Numbered from the stretch's first letter, positions 17,261 to 26,650 are shown. The stretch is DNA of 64,000 nt from MM2 sp035460165 (GCA_035460165.1 DATHWW010000013.1:1-64000); one strand, 5' to 3'. The notes: generated by a model from the letters alone, not told the origin. Translations and numbers: made by a program.

Positions 17261-17971
17261 TCAAACCAAATGTAACTCCGCCGAAATCTCTTTTAACTCC
17301 TTCCGTGCGGCCTCATAGTCCGGGCACAGCTTCTTCACCCAAGCCCAGAATTTCGGACTATGGTTCATCTCCTTCAAATGCGCCAGTTCATGCGCGACCA
17401 CGTAATGGATGATATGCGGCGGTGCCTGGATCAGGCGCCAGTTCAGACGTATTTCGCCACGTGAATTGCAGCTTCCCCAGCGGGTTCTGGCGCTGGAGAG
17501 ATACAAGGGTGGAGTGGGCACGCCCAGCTTGGCGGCGAGCAGCTCGATGCGTCGCGTGAAGTCCGGGCGAGATTGCCTGGCGAGCCATTGGACGACTTTG
17601 CGTTGCACAGCTTGGGCGTCATTTGGGTTGGGCAGGGCAAGGTGGAGGCGGCTGCCGTCGAAGTCTGCGGCGCGGCTCTTTGTGTCCTGGCGCAGGGACA
17701 GTCGAATTTCCTGACCTAAATAGCGCAGAGTTGCGCCATCCTGCCATTCCATGGCGGCCGGGCGGTCTTGCCATTTGGCGAGTTTGCGGGTGATCCAGTC
17801 GGATTTGTCCAGCAGCAGGCTTTCCACGGTGTGCTGCGGAACTCGCTTGGGGATGTGAACCGTGAGGCCTTTCTCGTCGATCTGCAGTCCGATGGTGCGG
17901 CGGCGGGCGCTGACTTTGAGGAGATAGGGGATGCTGTGTCCGTTGGCGAGTTTGAGTTGCCGTTCGCTCAC
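17261..17971 (-). CDS. YgjP-like M48/DUF45 zinc metallopeptidase
   Basis: The 236-residue product carries the gluzincin motif HELAHLKEMNHSPKFW near residue 195, with the two zinc histidines, the catalytic Glu and a downstream His. The preceding family signature TRWGSCNSRGEIRLNWRL matches DUF45/YgjP metallopeptidases. There is no signal peptide, so it is cytoplasmic; physiological substrates are not known. Its first bases overlap the end of the acyltransferase gene by four, suggesting coupled translation at the distal end of the lnt-glyQS-gmhB-plsC strand. Confidence 0.9.
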   Translation of the reverse strand: MSERQLKLANGHSIPYLLKVSARRRTIGLQIDEKGLTVHIPKRVPQHTVESLLLDKSDWITRKLAKWQDRPAAMEWQDGATLRYLGQEIRLSLRQDTKSRAADFDGSRLHLALPNPNDAQAVQRKVVQWLARQSRPDFTRRIELLAAKLGVPTPPLYLSSARTRWGSCNSRGEIRLNWRLIQAPPHIIHYVVAHELAHLKEMNHSPKFWAWVKKLCPDYEAARKELKEISAELHLV

Positions 17972-18678
17972 AGGGTATTCAGTCGGGGCATTTCAGCCTC
18001 GATCCATTCTTCGACTTTTTTGTTCAGCTCGTCTGTTTTCATGCCGGTGGCGTCGATGGGCTTGCCGATGCTGACAGTGATAATTCCTGCTCGCTTGAGC
18101 AGGCTGTTTTTGCGCCAGAACTCGCCAGCGTTATGGGCGACCGGGACGACCGTGGCGTTCGTATGTGTCGCGAGCCATGCGCCGCCGATGTGGTATTTGC
18201 CGCGTTCGCCCGGTGCGATGCGGGTGCCTTCCGGAAAGATCACGACCCACAGGCCGCGTTGCAGGCGCTTCTTGCCTTGGCTCACCAGTTGCTTTAGTGC
18301 TTCGCGGCCGGCGGAGCGGTCGATGGCGATGGCGGAGAGTGCGGCCAGCGCCCAGCCGAAAAAGGGCAGCCACAGCAGTTCGCGCTTCAGCACCCAGATT
18401 TGCGGCGGAAAGATGGTCTGAAAGGCGATGGTTTCCCATGCCGATTGATGCTTGGCGAGCACCACGCACGGATGGCCGGGGATGTTCTCGCGCCCGATGA
18501 CGCGGTATTCCAGGCTGCAGGTCAATTTCAGCCACCACATGATGAAATGCGCCCAGCCGCCGACAATGCGGCTGCGGGTGACGGCGGGAAGGGGAATCAG
18601 CAGGATAGCCAGCAACGCGAAAGGCGGAATCGTCAGCCACATGCCCAGATTAAAAATCAGCGAACGCAGTCGTATCAT
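17968..18678 (-). CDS. plsC: 1-acyl-sn-glycerol-3-phosphate acyltransferase (PlsC family)
   Basis: PlsC acylates lysophosphatidic acid to phosphatidic acid at the inner membrane. The 236-residue product has an N-terminal membrane helix (about 8-30), the acceptor-site block VVLAKHQSAWETIAF (the HX4D motif appears as HQSAWE, with Glu for Asp), IDRSAGREAL and the phosphate-binding FPEGTRIAPG. The HX4E form is frequent in proteobacterial relatives, but substrate preference may differ. It lies 44 bases after gmhB. Confidence 0.9.
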   Translation of the reverse strand: MIRLRSLIFNLGMWLTIPPFALLAILLIPLPAVTRSRIVGGWAHFIMWWLKLTCSLEYRVIGRENIPGHPCVVLAKHQSAWETIAFQTIFPPQIWVLKRELLWLPFFGWALAALSAIAIDRSAGREALKQLVSQGKKRLQRGLWVVIFPEGTRIAPGERGKYHIGGAWLATHTNATVVPVAHNAGEFWRKNSLLKRAGIITVSIGKPIDATGMKTDELNKKVEEWIEAEMPRLNTL

Positions 18679-18722
18679 GAAGGGCGATTACAGGAATAAA
18701 ACGGCAGAAAACCCGACAGCAA

Positions 18723-19280
18723 TCAACTGATGCCCCACGGAGTTCGCTCGTAGATGATGCGCTGTACCGCTTCGGCGAGATCGGCGCAGACCCAGGTGCC
18801 CTCGGGCAGATTGCCGGTTTCGAGTGTTTTTTCGCCCTTGCCGGTGCGCACCAGGATAGGCTGCGCGCCGACCGCGACGCTGGCTTGCAGGTCGCGCAAC
18901 GAATCGCCCACGCTGGGCACGCCGCGCAGGTCTTCCGAAAAGCGGCGGGATATTTCTTCCATCATGCCGGGCTTGGGTTTGCGGCAGTTGCAGTTGTCGT
19001 CCGCCGCGTGCGGGCAGTAGAACAATGCGTCGATGCGGCCGCCGAATTGCCCCAGCGCGCGATGCATCTTGTCGTGGATAGCGTTCAGCGTCGTCATGTC
19101 GAACAGGCCGCGGCTGATGCCGGACTGGTTGGTTGCCAACGCCACGCGAAAACCGGCCTGATTCAATTGGGCAATGGCTTCCAGACTGCCGGGGATGGGT
19201 TTCCATTCGTCCGGGCTCTTGATGAATTGCGGGCTGTCGTAATTGATGACGCCGTCGCGGTCGAGAATGACGAGTTTCAT
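18723..19280 (-). CDS. gmhB: D-glycero-beta-D-manno-heptose 1,7-bisphosphate 7-phosphatase
   Basis: GmhB removes the C7 phosphate in ADP-heptose synthesis for the lipopolysaccharide core. The 185-residue HAD-fold product has the nucleophile motif LDRDGVINYDSP (Asp7, Asp9), LATNQSGISRGLF, and the zinc-binding loop YCPHAADDNCNCRKPKPGMM with its cysteines and histidine. It sits between glyS and plsC, its usual place in betaproteobacteria. Confidence 0.95.
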   Translation of the reverse strand: MKLVILDRDGVINYDSPQFIKSPDEWKPIPGSLEAIAQLNQAGFRVALATNQSGISRGLFDMTTLNAIHDKMHRALGQFGGRIDALFYCPHAADDNCNCRKPKPGMMEEISRRFSEDLRGVPSVGDSLRDLQASVAVGAQPILVRTGKGEKTLETGNLPEGTWVCADLAEAVQRIIYERTPWGIS

Positions 19281-19317
19281 GCCTGGGGTCGCTTGCCTGC
19301 GAAAATAAGCCTCAAGT

Positions 19318-21426
19318 TTACGCTGCCAGCCTGGAAAGATCAGCTACGCGATTCATGGCCTGGTGCAGCGTCGCCAGCAGGCCCAGGCGATTGGCGCGCA
19401 GGGTCGGGTCGTCGGCGTTCACCATCACATTGTCGAAAAAGTCGTCCACGGGCGCCTTGAGCGCGGCCAGGGCTTGCAGCGAGGCGGTGTAGTCACCTTT
19501 TTCGAACGCGGCGTCAGCTTGGGGTGCGACTGCCGACAATGCTTGATGCAGTGCAGATTCGGCGGTTTCCTTCAGCAATGCGGCGTTCACCTTCGCCTCC
19601 ACCGTGCCTTCGGCTTTTTTCAGGATATTGCCGACGCGCTTGTTCGCGGCAGCGAGGCTTTCGGCCTCGGGCAGCGTGGAGAATGCGCGCACGGCTTCGA
19701 GGCGTTGCGCGATGTCTTGCAGTACTTGCGGATGGAGGGCGATAACGGCGTCCACTTCCTGCGGCGTGTAACCTTGCTCGCGCAGGTTGCCGGCCAGACG
19801 TTCGAAGATGAAGTCCGTAAGTTGGGCCGTCGGGTTCTGGATCTTGTCGCCGAACGCTTCGGCAGCATGTTGCAGCAGCGTATCCAGCGACAGCGGCAGT
19901 TGCTTGTCGATCAGGATGCGGATCACGCCCAGCGCGTGGCGGCGCAGGGCAAACGGATCCTTGTCGCCGGTGGGAATCTGCCCGATGCCGAACAGGCCGA
20001 CCAGCGTTTCCAGTTTATCCGCCAGAGCGACGGCGGTACCGGTGGCGTTGCGCGGCAATGCATCGCCGGCAAAGCGCGGCTTGTAGTGGTCTTCGATCGC
20101 ATCGGCGACGTCTTCCGACAGGCCGTCGTGACGGGCGTAGTAAGCGCCCATGATGCCTTGCAGCTCCGGAAATTCGCCGACCATGTCAGTCAGCAAGTCG
20201 GTTTTCGCCAGTTGCGCGGCCTGGTCGGCGGAAGCCGCCAGCGCGTCGTCGCCAATCTGCTGGGCGATGGCGCGAGCGATCTTGCGCACGCGCTCCATGC
20301 GTTCGCCCTGCGTGCCTAGCTTGTTGTGGTAAACCACCTTGTCCAGCCCGGCGACGCGCGACTCCAGCGTCTTTTTACGGTCCTGATCGAAGAAGAACTT
20401 GGCGTCGGCGAGGCGCGGGCGCACCACGCGCTCGTTGCCGCCAATCACCGCGCTGGTGTCGACCGGACGAATGTTGGAGACGATCAGGAACTTGTTGGTC
20501 AGCTTGCCGTTGCCGTCCAGTAGCGGAAAGTATTTCTGGTTGGCCTTCATCGTCAGGATCAGGCATTCCTGCGGCACTTCGAGGAAGGCTTCCTCGAACT
20601 GGCCGAGCAGCACATTGGGGCGTTCGACTAGCGCGGTGACTTCGTCCAGCAGCGCGTCGTCCTCGATGGGGGCGAGCCCTTCCTTCGCGGCGGCTTCGGT
20701 CAGCTGGCGTACGATTTCAGCGCGGCGCGCATCGAAGCCGGCGATCACGGCGCCTTCGGTGGCCAGTTGCGTCGCGTAGGTGTCGGCATTCTTCAGGCGT
20801 ACCGGATGATGCGTCGCCTCGAAGCGATGGCCTTGCGTCATGTTGCTCGAAGCCAGGCCCAGCGTGGCGATGGGCACCACGTCGTCGCCGTGAAGGGCCA
20901 CCAGGCCGTGCGCTGGACGCACGAAGTTGACATTGCTCCAGCCGTCGTCCAGCTGATAGGTCATCACCTTGGGAATCGGCAACTTGGCGAGCGCTTCGTC
21001 CAGCGCTTTTTGCAGGCCGTCGGCCAGTTTTGCGCCGGGCATGATGACATCGAGGAACAGCACGTCGGTCTTGCCGTCGTATTCGCGCTTGAGTTGCGAC
21101 ACAACGGCCGCGTCGGCGCCTACCGCAGCCAGTTTCTTGAGCAAGGCGGGTGTTGCCTGGCCGTTGGCATCCAGACCGACGCTTGCCGGCATCAGTTTTT
21201 GCGAGACCGGCTTGTCGGCGGCTTGTGCTGCGACGTCGGTGACGTGGGCCGCCAAGCGACGGGGAGAGGCGAATGGAGTGACAGCGGATTGATCGCTCGC
21301 GAGACCTTGCGCTTTCAGGCTCTCAAACAGCTTCGCGGCAAATTCTTCGCCCAGCTTTTTCAGGGCCTTGGGCGGCAGCTCTTCGACAAACAATTCGACC
21401 AATAGATTGCGGATACTCATGCTCAT
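19318..21426 (-). CDS. glyS: Glycine-tRNA ligase beta subunit
   Basis: GlyS is the large subunit of the alpha2beta2 glycyl-tRNA synthetase and contains the tRNA-binding HD-type and anticodon-binding domains. The 702-residue product begins LLVELFVEELPPKALKKLGEEF, the family's N-terminal signature. It also has FDQDRKKTLESRV, DLLTDMVGEFPELQG and the C-terminal DALR-like helical domain. It overlaps glyQ by four bases (ATGA), so the subunits are co-translated. Confidence 0.98.
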   Translation of the reverse strand: MSMSIRNLLVELFVEELPPKALKKLGEEFAAKLFESLKAQGLASDQSAVTPFASPRRLAAHVTDVAAQAADKPVSQKLMPASVGLDANGQATPALLKKLAAVGADAAVVSQLKREYDGKTDVLFLDVIMPGAKLADGLQKALDEALAKLPIPKVMTYQLDDGWSNVNFVRPAHGLVALHGDDVVPIATLGLASSNMTQGHRFEATHHPVRLKNADTYATQLATEGAVIAGFDARRAEIVRQLTEAAAKEGLAPIEDDALLDEVTALVERPNVLLGQFEEAFLEVPQECLILTMKANQKYFPLLDGNGKLTNKFLIVSNIRPVDTSAVIGGNERVVRPRLADAKFFFDQDRKKTLESRVAGLDKVVYHNKLGTQGERMERVRKIARAIAQQIGDDALAASADQAAQLAKTDLLTDMVGEFPELQGIMGAYYARHDGLSEDVADAIEDHYKPRFAGDALPRNATGTAVALADKLETLVGLFGIGQIPTGDKDPFALRRHALGVIRILIDKQLPLSLDTLLQHAAEAFGDKIQNPTAQLTDFIFERLAGNLREQGYTPQEVDAVIALHPQVLQDIAQRLEAVRAFSTLPEAESLAAANKRVGNILKKAEGTVEAKVNAALLKETAESALHQALSAVAPQADAAFEKGDYTASLQALAALKAPVDDFFDNVMVNADDPTLRANRLGLLATLHQAMNRVADLSRLAA

Positions 21427-22340
21427 GCGGCTTTCTTGTCCATTTGCGCCAGTACTTCATCGGCCCAGTTTCTGGGCGCCATCGGGAATCCGAGCCGCGC
21501 GCGGCTTTCCAGATAGGCCTGCGCGACGCTGCGTGCCAGGTTGCGGATACGGCCGATGTAAGCGGCGCGCTCGGTGACAGAAATCGCGCCGCGGGCATCC
21601 AGCAGATTGAAGGTGTGGGCGGCCTTGAGCACTTGCTCGTAGGCGGGCAGCGCCAGTTGCTGTTCCATCAGGTATTGCGCTTCTTTCTCGTGACTGCCGA
21701 AGGCGCCGAGCAGGAAATCGACATCGCTATGCTCGAAGTTGTAGGCGGATTGCTCGACTTCGTTCTGGTGGTAGACGTCGCGGTATTTGAGGCCCTCGGT
21801 CCAATCGAGGTCGAACACGTTGTCCACACTTTGCAGATACATCGCCAGACGTTCTAGACCGTAAGTGATCTCGCCGGTGATCGGACGGCAGTTGATGCCA
21901 CCGACTTGCTGGAAATAGGTGAATTGCGTGACTTCCATGCCGTTCAGCCAGACTTCCCAACCCAGGCCCCATGCGCCCAGCGTGGGATTTTCCCAGTCGT
22001 CTTCGACGAAGCGGATGTCGTTCTTGCGCAGGTCGAAACCCAGCGCTTCGAGCGAGCCTAGGTAGAGTTCGAGGATATTGGCCGGTGCCGGCTTCAGCAC
22101 CACCTGAAATTGGTAGTAATGCTGCAAGCGGTTCGGATTCTCGCCGTAGCGGCCATCCTTGGGGCGGCGGCTGGGCTGCACGTAGGCGGCTTTCCAGGGC
22201 TCGGGGCCGAGCGCGCGGAGAAAGGTCGCGGTGTGGCTGGTGCCGGCCCCGACTTCCATGTCATAGGGTTGCAGCAGGGCGCAGCCTTGCTTGTCCCAGT
22301 ATTGTTGCAGGGTGAGTATGATCTGTTGGAAAGTCAGCAT
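21423..22340 (-). CDS. glyQ: Glycine-tRNA ligase alpha subunit
   Basis: GlyQ holds the class II catalytic core that activates glycine. The 305-residue product starts LTFQQIILTLQQYWDKQGC and contains QPYDMEVGAGTSHTATFLRA, AAYVQPSRRPKDGRYGENPN and EVWLNGMEVTQFTYFQQVGG (all family signatures). The start at 22340 is fixed by these; the reading frame continues upstream to 22664 through lnt sequence without meaning. It follows lnt by 38 bases. Confidence 0.98.
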   Translation of the reverse strand: MLTFQQIILTLQQYWDKQGCALLQPYDMEVGAGTSHTATFLRALGPEPWKAAYVQPSRRPKDGRYGENPNRLQHYYQFQVVLKPAPANILELYLGSLEALGFDLRKNDIRFVEDDWENPTLGAWGLGWEVWLNGMEVTQFTYFQQVGGINCRPITGEITYGLERLAMYLQSVDNVFDLDWTEGLKYRDVYHQNEVEQSAYNFEHSDVDFLLGAFGSHEKEAQYLMEQQLALPAYEQVLKAAHTFNLLDARGAISVTERAAYIGRIRNLARSVAQAYLESRARLGFPMAPRNWADEVLAQMDKKAA

Positions 22341-22378
22341 CGCAGGTGGCTGTTCTTGTTTTGCAAAAGGGCTTGATT

Positions 22379-23854
22379 TTACTTCTTTTTGCGCCCCCAC
22401 AAAAGCCCGAATGCCAGCACGATCAGCGTCACCGCCGGCCAGTTGCCGAATCGCACGTAGGGCGTCGTGCCGGTATAGCCCTGCGCCATGCCGGTGAGGG
22501 CTGTCGTGGTGAAGTGCGGTGCTTCGGCGACGATCATTCCATCGGGTGCGACGATGGCAGTAGCGCCGGTATTGGTGGCGCGCAGCATCATGCGGGCGGT
22601 TTCCATCGCGCGCGTCTGCGATATCTGCAAATGCTGGTGCGCCGCCAGCGAACGGCCGTACCACGCATCGTTGCTGGCGTTGACCAACAGCGTCGCAGCG
22701 GGTAGCTGGCGGATGATCTCCTCGCCGAAGACATCTTCGTAGCAGATATTGACGGCGACTTTCTGCCCGGCGATGGCAAGCGGTTGCTGATATTTGGGGC
22801 CGGACGAAAGATCGGAGAGCGGAATGTGCAGCAAATCGTTGTAAATCCAGCCCAGCGCCGCTTTGAATGGAATGAATTCGCCGAATGGCACTAGATGGAA
22901 TTTGCTGTACTTCTGCGTGGGCGCGTTGCCTACGCTGAACATGCTGTTGAAATATTCATCGCCAACTGCCTCTGGCGCGCCAACGAGCGTGTCGCCGCCT
23001 AACGCCTTGGCGGGCTCGGCCAGCGCTTGCAGATAGTCCTGCGGCACCTGATGCCACAGCAGCGGCAATGCGGTTTCCGGCAGTACGACCAGTTGCGCAG
23101 GGTATTGCCGGGCGAGGCTCAGGTAAGTGCGCAGCGTGTTGCGGATTTCCTCCGGCTGCCATTTCATGTCCTGCGAAACATTGCCTTGCAGCAGGCTGAC
23201 CGTGACAGGCGCACCGACGGGCGTGCTCCAGGCGATCTGCTTCAGCCCGCTGCCGCCGACCCAGAAAGAAAACAGCGCAATCAGCAGCGGCCGCCGGCTA
23301 GCTCCGCCCAATAAACCGGCCACAATCGCAGCACTTGCTGCGGCTGCCAGCGAAATTCCGAACACCCCAACAATGGGCGCCAGTCCGGCCAGCGGGCTGT
23401 AGGGCACTTGCGAATAGCCCAGGGTCATCCATGGAAAGCCGGTAAAAATCCAGTTGAGCACCCACTCCATCAACACCCAGGCGAAGGGCATGGCATAGGC
23501 GCGAAGATGAACGAAGCGTGCGCTCACCCATCCGGCAGTCGCCGGAAACAGCGCCAGAAACGCGCAATATGCCGCTGTCGCGAAGACCGCTGCCGGCATC
23601 GGCATGCCGCCGAAATCATGCAGGCTGACGTAAATCCATGAAACGCCGGCGCCAAACAATCCCAGGCCGTAGAAATAGCCGAGTTGGAATATCTGCTTGG
23701 GAGATTCGGCCTTGTGCCAGAGCATGAACAGCCCGGCCAGCGTCAGGATGGGAATGGGGTAGAGGTAAAACGGCGCGTAGCCCAGCACGGCCAACGCACC
23801 CAGTCCGAATGCCGCCAGACGCTGGCGGAAAGGTGTTGCAAGGAGTTTGTGCAC
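22379..23854 (-). CDS. lnt: Apolipoprotein N-acyltransferase
   Basis: Lnt adds the third acyl chain to lipoproteins in the inner membrane. The 491-residue product has six to seven N-terminal membrane helices and a periplasmic nitrilase domain with the catalytic residues in context: Glu in VVLPETALPLLWHQ, Lys in SKFHLVPFGEFIPF and Cys in NICYEDVFGEE. A C-terminal helix ends in RKKK. The best start is an unusual GTG at 23854, where similarity begins (HKLLATPFRQRLAAFGLGAL); no ATG is available upstream near it and no clear ribosome site is seen. Confidence 0.93.
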   Translation of the reverse strand: MHKLLATPFRQRLAAFGLGALAVLGYAPFYLYPIPILTLAGLFMLWHKAESPKQIFQLGYFYGLGLFGAGVSWIYVSLHDFGGMPMPAAVFATAAYCAFLALFPATAGWVSARFVHLRAYAMPFAWVLMEWVLNWIFTGFPWMTLGYSQVPYSPLAGLAPIVGVFGISLAAAASAAIVAGLLGGASRRPLLIALFSFWVGGSGLKQIAWSTPVGAPVTVSLLQGNVSQDMKWQPEEIRNTLRTYLSLARQYPAQLVVLPETALPLLWHQVPQDYLQALAEPAKALGGDTLVGAPEAVGDEYFNSMFSVGNAPTQKYSKFHLVPFGEFIPFKAALGWIYNDLLHIPLSDLSSGPKYQQPLAIAGQKVAVNICYEDVFGEEIIRQLPAATLLVNASNDAWYGRSLAAHQHLQISQTRAMETARMMLRATNTGATAIVAPDGMIVAEAPHFTTTALTGMAQGYTGTTPYVRFGNWPAVTLIVLAFGLLWGRKKK

Positions 23855-23904
23855 GGTTAAGGCGGTGTTGTTTTTGATAGCCCCATTATCCCGGAAATGC
23901 GTGT

Positions 23905-24756
23905 TCAAGGGCTGACGTTTACGATCAGGCCAAGTTGCCTTATGCGGCCTGCGAGCGTATTCATCCAGGTTTCCGTCAGGCGAGACAAGCGCGGTGCTTC
24001 GGGTTGCATCGATGGGCGCGCCAGGCCGTAAAGATGCACGCCGGCGATGACATCGGCCGCTTGCCGCAGCAGATCGAGATAGGCTTCGATTTCGTGGTCT
24101 TGCGGCGGCTCGCCGTCGAGCGCGAAAATGCAGGTCTGTACCCATGTCGGGCATTGTTGCGCGCACAGCCGCAGCCGTTCGAGCACTCCTTGCGGGTTGA
24201 GGCGGACATCGTTGATGCGGGCGATGCCTTCTTGTGTGGCTGCATCTACCTTGAACCAGACCTCGCCATTGCATTTGCCAAGATGGGTGATGGCGTCGAG
24301 CACGCCGGGTTTTTCTATCAGACTGCCGTTGGTGATCAGGCGCAGGCAGATTTCTCCCGCGAGGCCGAAGTCGCGCATGACACGATCTGCGATGACGATG
24401 GACTGTGCGAATTCGTGAGAGCTGGTCGGCTCGCCATTGCCGGAGAACGCGATGTCTTTCAGGCGGCGCCTTTCCTCTGGCACACGTTCCTGCATGAAGC
24501 TGCCGTTCAGCACGTCGTTCAGCATCTGACGCAATTCGCACTCAAGCTGCGCCAGGTCGACTTCAGGGGCTGCACCGCGCGTGAGGTCGGGTACCTGGCA
24601 GTAGATGCAGCGCCAGTTGCAGGCGTTGTTCGGATTAAGGTTGATGCCGATGGAGATGCCGTGCGCGCGCCGCGAGACAACCGGATAGACATAGGTCATG
24701 CCGGCGCTGTCGCGGTCGTGATCCGTGGTGTCGAGTTGCGGCTTGGGTGTGTTCAT
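23905..24756 (-). CDS. Uncharacterised radical SAM protein
   Basis: The 283-residue product has the radical SAM cluster motif CNWRCIYC (Cys46, Cys50, Cys53), then the glycine-rich FSGNGEPTSSHEFA for SAM binding, LRLITNGSLIEKPGV and a TIM-barrel-like middle with WFKVDAATQEGI. There are no extra cysteine clusters (no SPASM domain). It resembles conserved archaeal/bacterial radical SAM proteins of unknown substrate. It lies 50 bases upstream of lnt on the same strand, inserted into a normally conserved corC-lnt neighbourhood, and is divergent from mscL. Confidence 0.85.
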   Translation of the reverse strand: MNTPKPQLDTTDHDRDSAGMTYVYPVVSRRAHGISIGINLNPNNACNWRCIYCQVPDLTRGAAPEVDLAQLECELRQMLNDVLNGSFMQERVPEERRRLKDIAFSGNGEPTSSHEFAQSIVIADRVMRDFGLAGEICLRLITNGSLIEKPGVLDAITHLGKCNGEVWFKVDAATQEGIARINDVRLNPQGVLERLRLCAQQCPTWVQTCIFALDGEPPQDHEIEAYLDLLRQAADVIAGVHLYGLARPSMQPEAPRLSRLTETWMNTLAGRIRQLGLIVNVSP

Positions 24757-24901
24757 GACGGCATCGCTTGTGCAAAACGCAAAATTTGGAGTAATTTAAA
24801 TCCTGATCAAGCGAATATATTAATCGAAAGGGATGCAAAACTCTGCGTTATGCGCGGGTTGCATTGTTATCATTTTTTTCTGGCACATGAGGGAGGTTTC
24901 A

Positions 24902-25348
24902 ATGTTCACGGAGTTCAAAAAGTTTGCCATGCGTGGCAATGTGGTGGATATGGCGGTCGGTATCATTATCGGCGCGGCATTTGGTGCCATTGTCAAATCC
25001 CTGGTGGATGATTTGATCATGCCGCCCATCGGTTTGTTGCTTGGCAATGTCGATTTTGCCAACCTCTTTCTGGTGCTGAAGGAAGGAGCGACGCCCGAAC
25101 CTTATGCTTCGCTGGATGCGGCTAAGAAGGCGGGGGCGGTGACGCTGAATTACGGAGTGTTCATCAATGCCATCGTAAGTTTTACCATCGTCGCATTTGC
25201 GGTGTTCATGCTGGTGCGTGCGGTGAACAAACTCAAAGCTGCAGAAGAAGAGGCACCGGCCGAGCCTGCAACCAAGGATTGCCCCTATTGCTTTACTGCA
25301 ATCCCGATCAAGGCGAAGCGGTGCCCCAACTGTACTTCAGAGCTTTAA
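24902..25348 (+). CDS. mscL: Large-conductance mechanosensitive channel with C-terminal zinc ribbon
   Basis: MscL forms a pentameric membrane pore that opens under hypo-osmotic shock. The 148-residue product has the conserved start EFKKFAMRGNVVDMAVGIIIG, a pore-lining first helix, the periplasmic loop, a second helix (about 88-108) and KLKAAEEEAPAE. Unusually the tail ends in a CPYC...CPNC pair (Cys127, 130, 141, 144), a probable zinc ribbon replacing the usual helical bundle end. The ATG at 24902 follows GGGAGG. The gene is alone on its strand. Confidence 0.95.
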   Translation: MFTEFKKFAMRGNVVDMAVGIIIGAAFGAIVKSLVDDLIMPPIGLLLGNVDFANLFLVLKEGATPEPYASLDAAKKAGAVTLNYGVFINAIVSFTIVAFAVFMLVRAVNKLKAAEEEAPAEPATKDCPYCFTAIPIKAKRCPNCTSEL

Positions 25349-25351
25349 AAA

Positions 25352-25714
25352 TTACTGTTGAATAATCTCAGGATCGACGGCGGTCGGCTCTCCCGAACCG
25401 TCGTCATCCATCGTGCTGAAAACAACCGTAACCACCTGGTCCCCCACGAAATCAAGTTCGGTTGTCTTGTAGTAATCGCCGTTTACGGCGGTGTTCAGAT
25501 AGTGGTAATGCCAGATGGAACCCATGACCTCGCCGGTTTCGTCATCTTTCACATCAACGGCGCGGGCCGGCTCGCCCAGGTGCTCGATAATCTGGGCTTT
25601 GTTGGCGGTTTGGATGTGCGCAACGAATTCATGTTCACTCAAGGGAATTTCATCGCCGCCTGCCATGGCTACGCCGGACAGGCTGGCGAGAAATGCTGCG
25701 GTAAGGACTCTCAT
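25352..25714 (-). CDS. Small periplasmic protein, possibly BamE/SmpA-like fold
   Basis: This 120-residue product has a clear signal peptide (about residues 1-19, cleaved after AMA). The mature part has HLGEPARAVDVKDDETG, SIWHYHYL, a Tyr-rich TTELDFVGDQVVTVVF and an acidic C-terminus. The LGEP...W-x-Y...(l)-x-F-x-x-x-x-V pattern recalls SmpA/BamE-like domains, but I cannot confirm the family. It converges on mscL with a 3-base gap and lies downstream of corC on the same strand. Confidence 0.6.
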   Translation of the reverse strand: MRVLTAAFLASLSGVAMAGGDEIPLSEHEFVAHIQTANKAQIIEHLGEPARAVDVKDDETGEVMGSIWHYHYLNTAVNGDYYKTTELDFVGDQVVTVVFSTMDDDGSGEPTAVDPEIIQQ

Positions 25715-25804
25715 GGTCTGCTCCCGGAAAGAGTGCAATGTCCTTGATAGGAGGATTCCGCATCAGGAAAGTTCCCTCTGGCCTGTGGGGAAAAACGTTA
25801 TATA

Positions 25805-26650
25805 TCAGGCTTCTGCTGCCGCAGGGGTTTCCTCGATGTGTTCGACCAGCAGCGAATGCACGCGCCGACTATCAGCGCGCAGTACGGTGAACCTGAATCC
25901 ATCGAAAACCACCTGCTCCGCGCGTTTGGGTAAATGACCGAATTTGCTTACCACCAGGCCGCCGATAGTCGAAAACTCCTCATCGCTGAATTCCACGCCC
26001 AGGGCCTCGTTGAAATCGGTGATTTCGGTGAGCGCCTTGACGCGGAACCGGCCGCTGGCATCGCGGAAGATATTGTCCTCGGTTTCATCGTAGTCGTACT
26101 CGTCCTCGATATCGCCGACAATCTGCTCCAGCACGTCTTCAATGGTCACCATGCCGGCCACGCCGCCGTATTCGTCGACGACGATGGCGATATGGTTGCG
26201 GTTGCCGCGAAATTCCTTGAGCAACACATTGAGGCGCTTGGATTCGGGGATGAACACCGCCGGGCGCAGCATGTCGCGCACTTCGAAGTCTTCGCCTGCG
26301 TAGTAGCGCAGCAAGTCCTTGGCGAGCAGGATGCCGAGGATGTCGTCCTTGTTTTCGCCAATCACGGGAAAGCGCGAGTGCGCGGTTTCAATGACGAAAG
26401 GGATGAATTTTTCGGGCGGATCGGTAATGTCGATCACATCCATCTGCGAGCGCGGGATCATGATGTCGCGCACCTGCATTTCAGAAACTTGAAGCACGCC
26501 CTCGATCATCGAGAGGGCGTCTGCATCGAGCAGGTTGCGCTCGTAAGAAGAATGGAGGAGTTCTACCAGTTGTTCGCGGTCTTCCGGCTCCCGCAGGAGC
26601 AGGTGCGAAATACGTTCCAGCCAGGTGTGTTTACTACTGTCATCCGCCAT
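25805..26650 (-). CDS. corC: CBS-domain transporter-associated protein CorC/YbeX
   Basis: CorC/YbeX is a cytoplasmic protein with paired CBS domains and a CorC_HlyC domain, linked to magnesium/cobalt handling and ribosome maturation. The 281-residue product shows EGVLQVSEMQVRDIMIPRSQM before the first CBS domain. The second CBS domain carries NHIAIVVDEYGGVAGMVTIED, and a C-terminal FAD-binding-like domain contains EEFSTIGGLVVSKFGHLP. No membrane helices are seen. It overlaps the ybeY end by 11 bases. Confidence 0.93.
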   Translation of the reverse strand: MADDSSKHTWLERISHLLLREPEDREQLVELLHSSYERNLLDADALSMIEGVLQVSEMQVRDIMIPRSQMDVIDITDPPEKFIPFVIETAHSRFPVIGENKDDILGILLAKDLLRYYAGEDFEVRDMLRPAVFIPESKRLNVLLKEFRGNRNHIAIVVDEYGGVAGMVTIEDVLEQIVGDIEDEYDYDETEDNIFRDASGRFRVKALTEITDFNEALGVEFSDEEFSTIGGLVVSKFGHLPKRAEQVVFDGFRFTVLRADSRRVHSLLVEHIEETPAAAEA

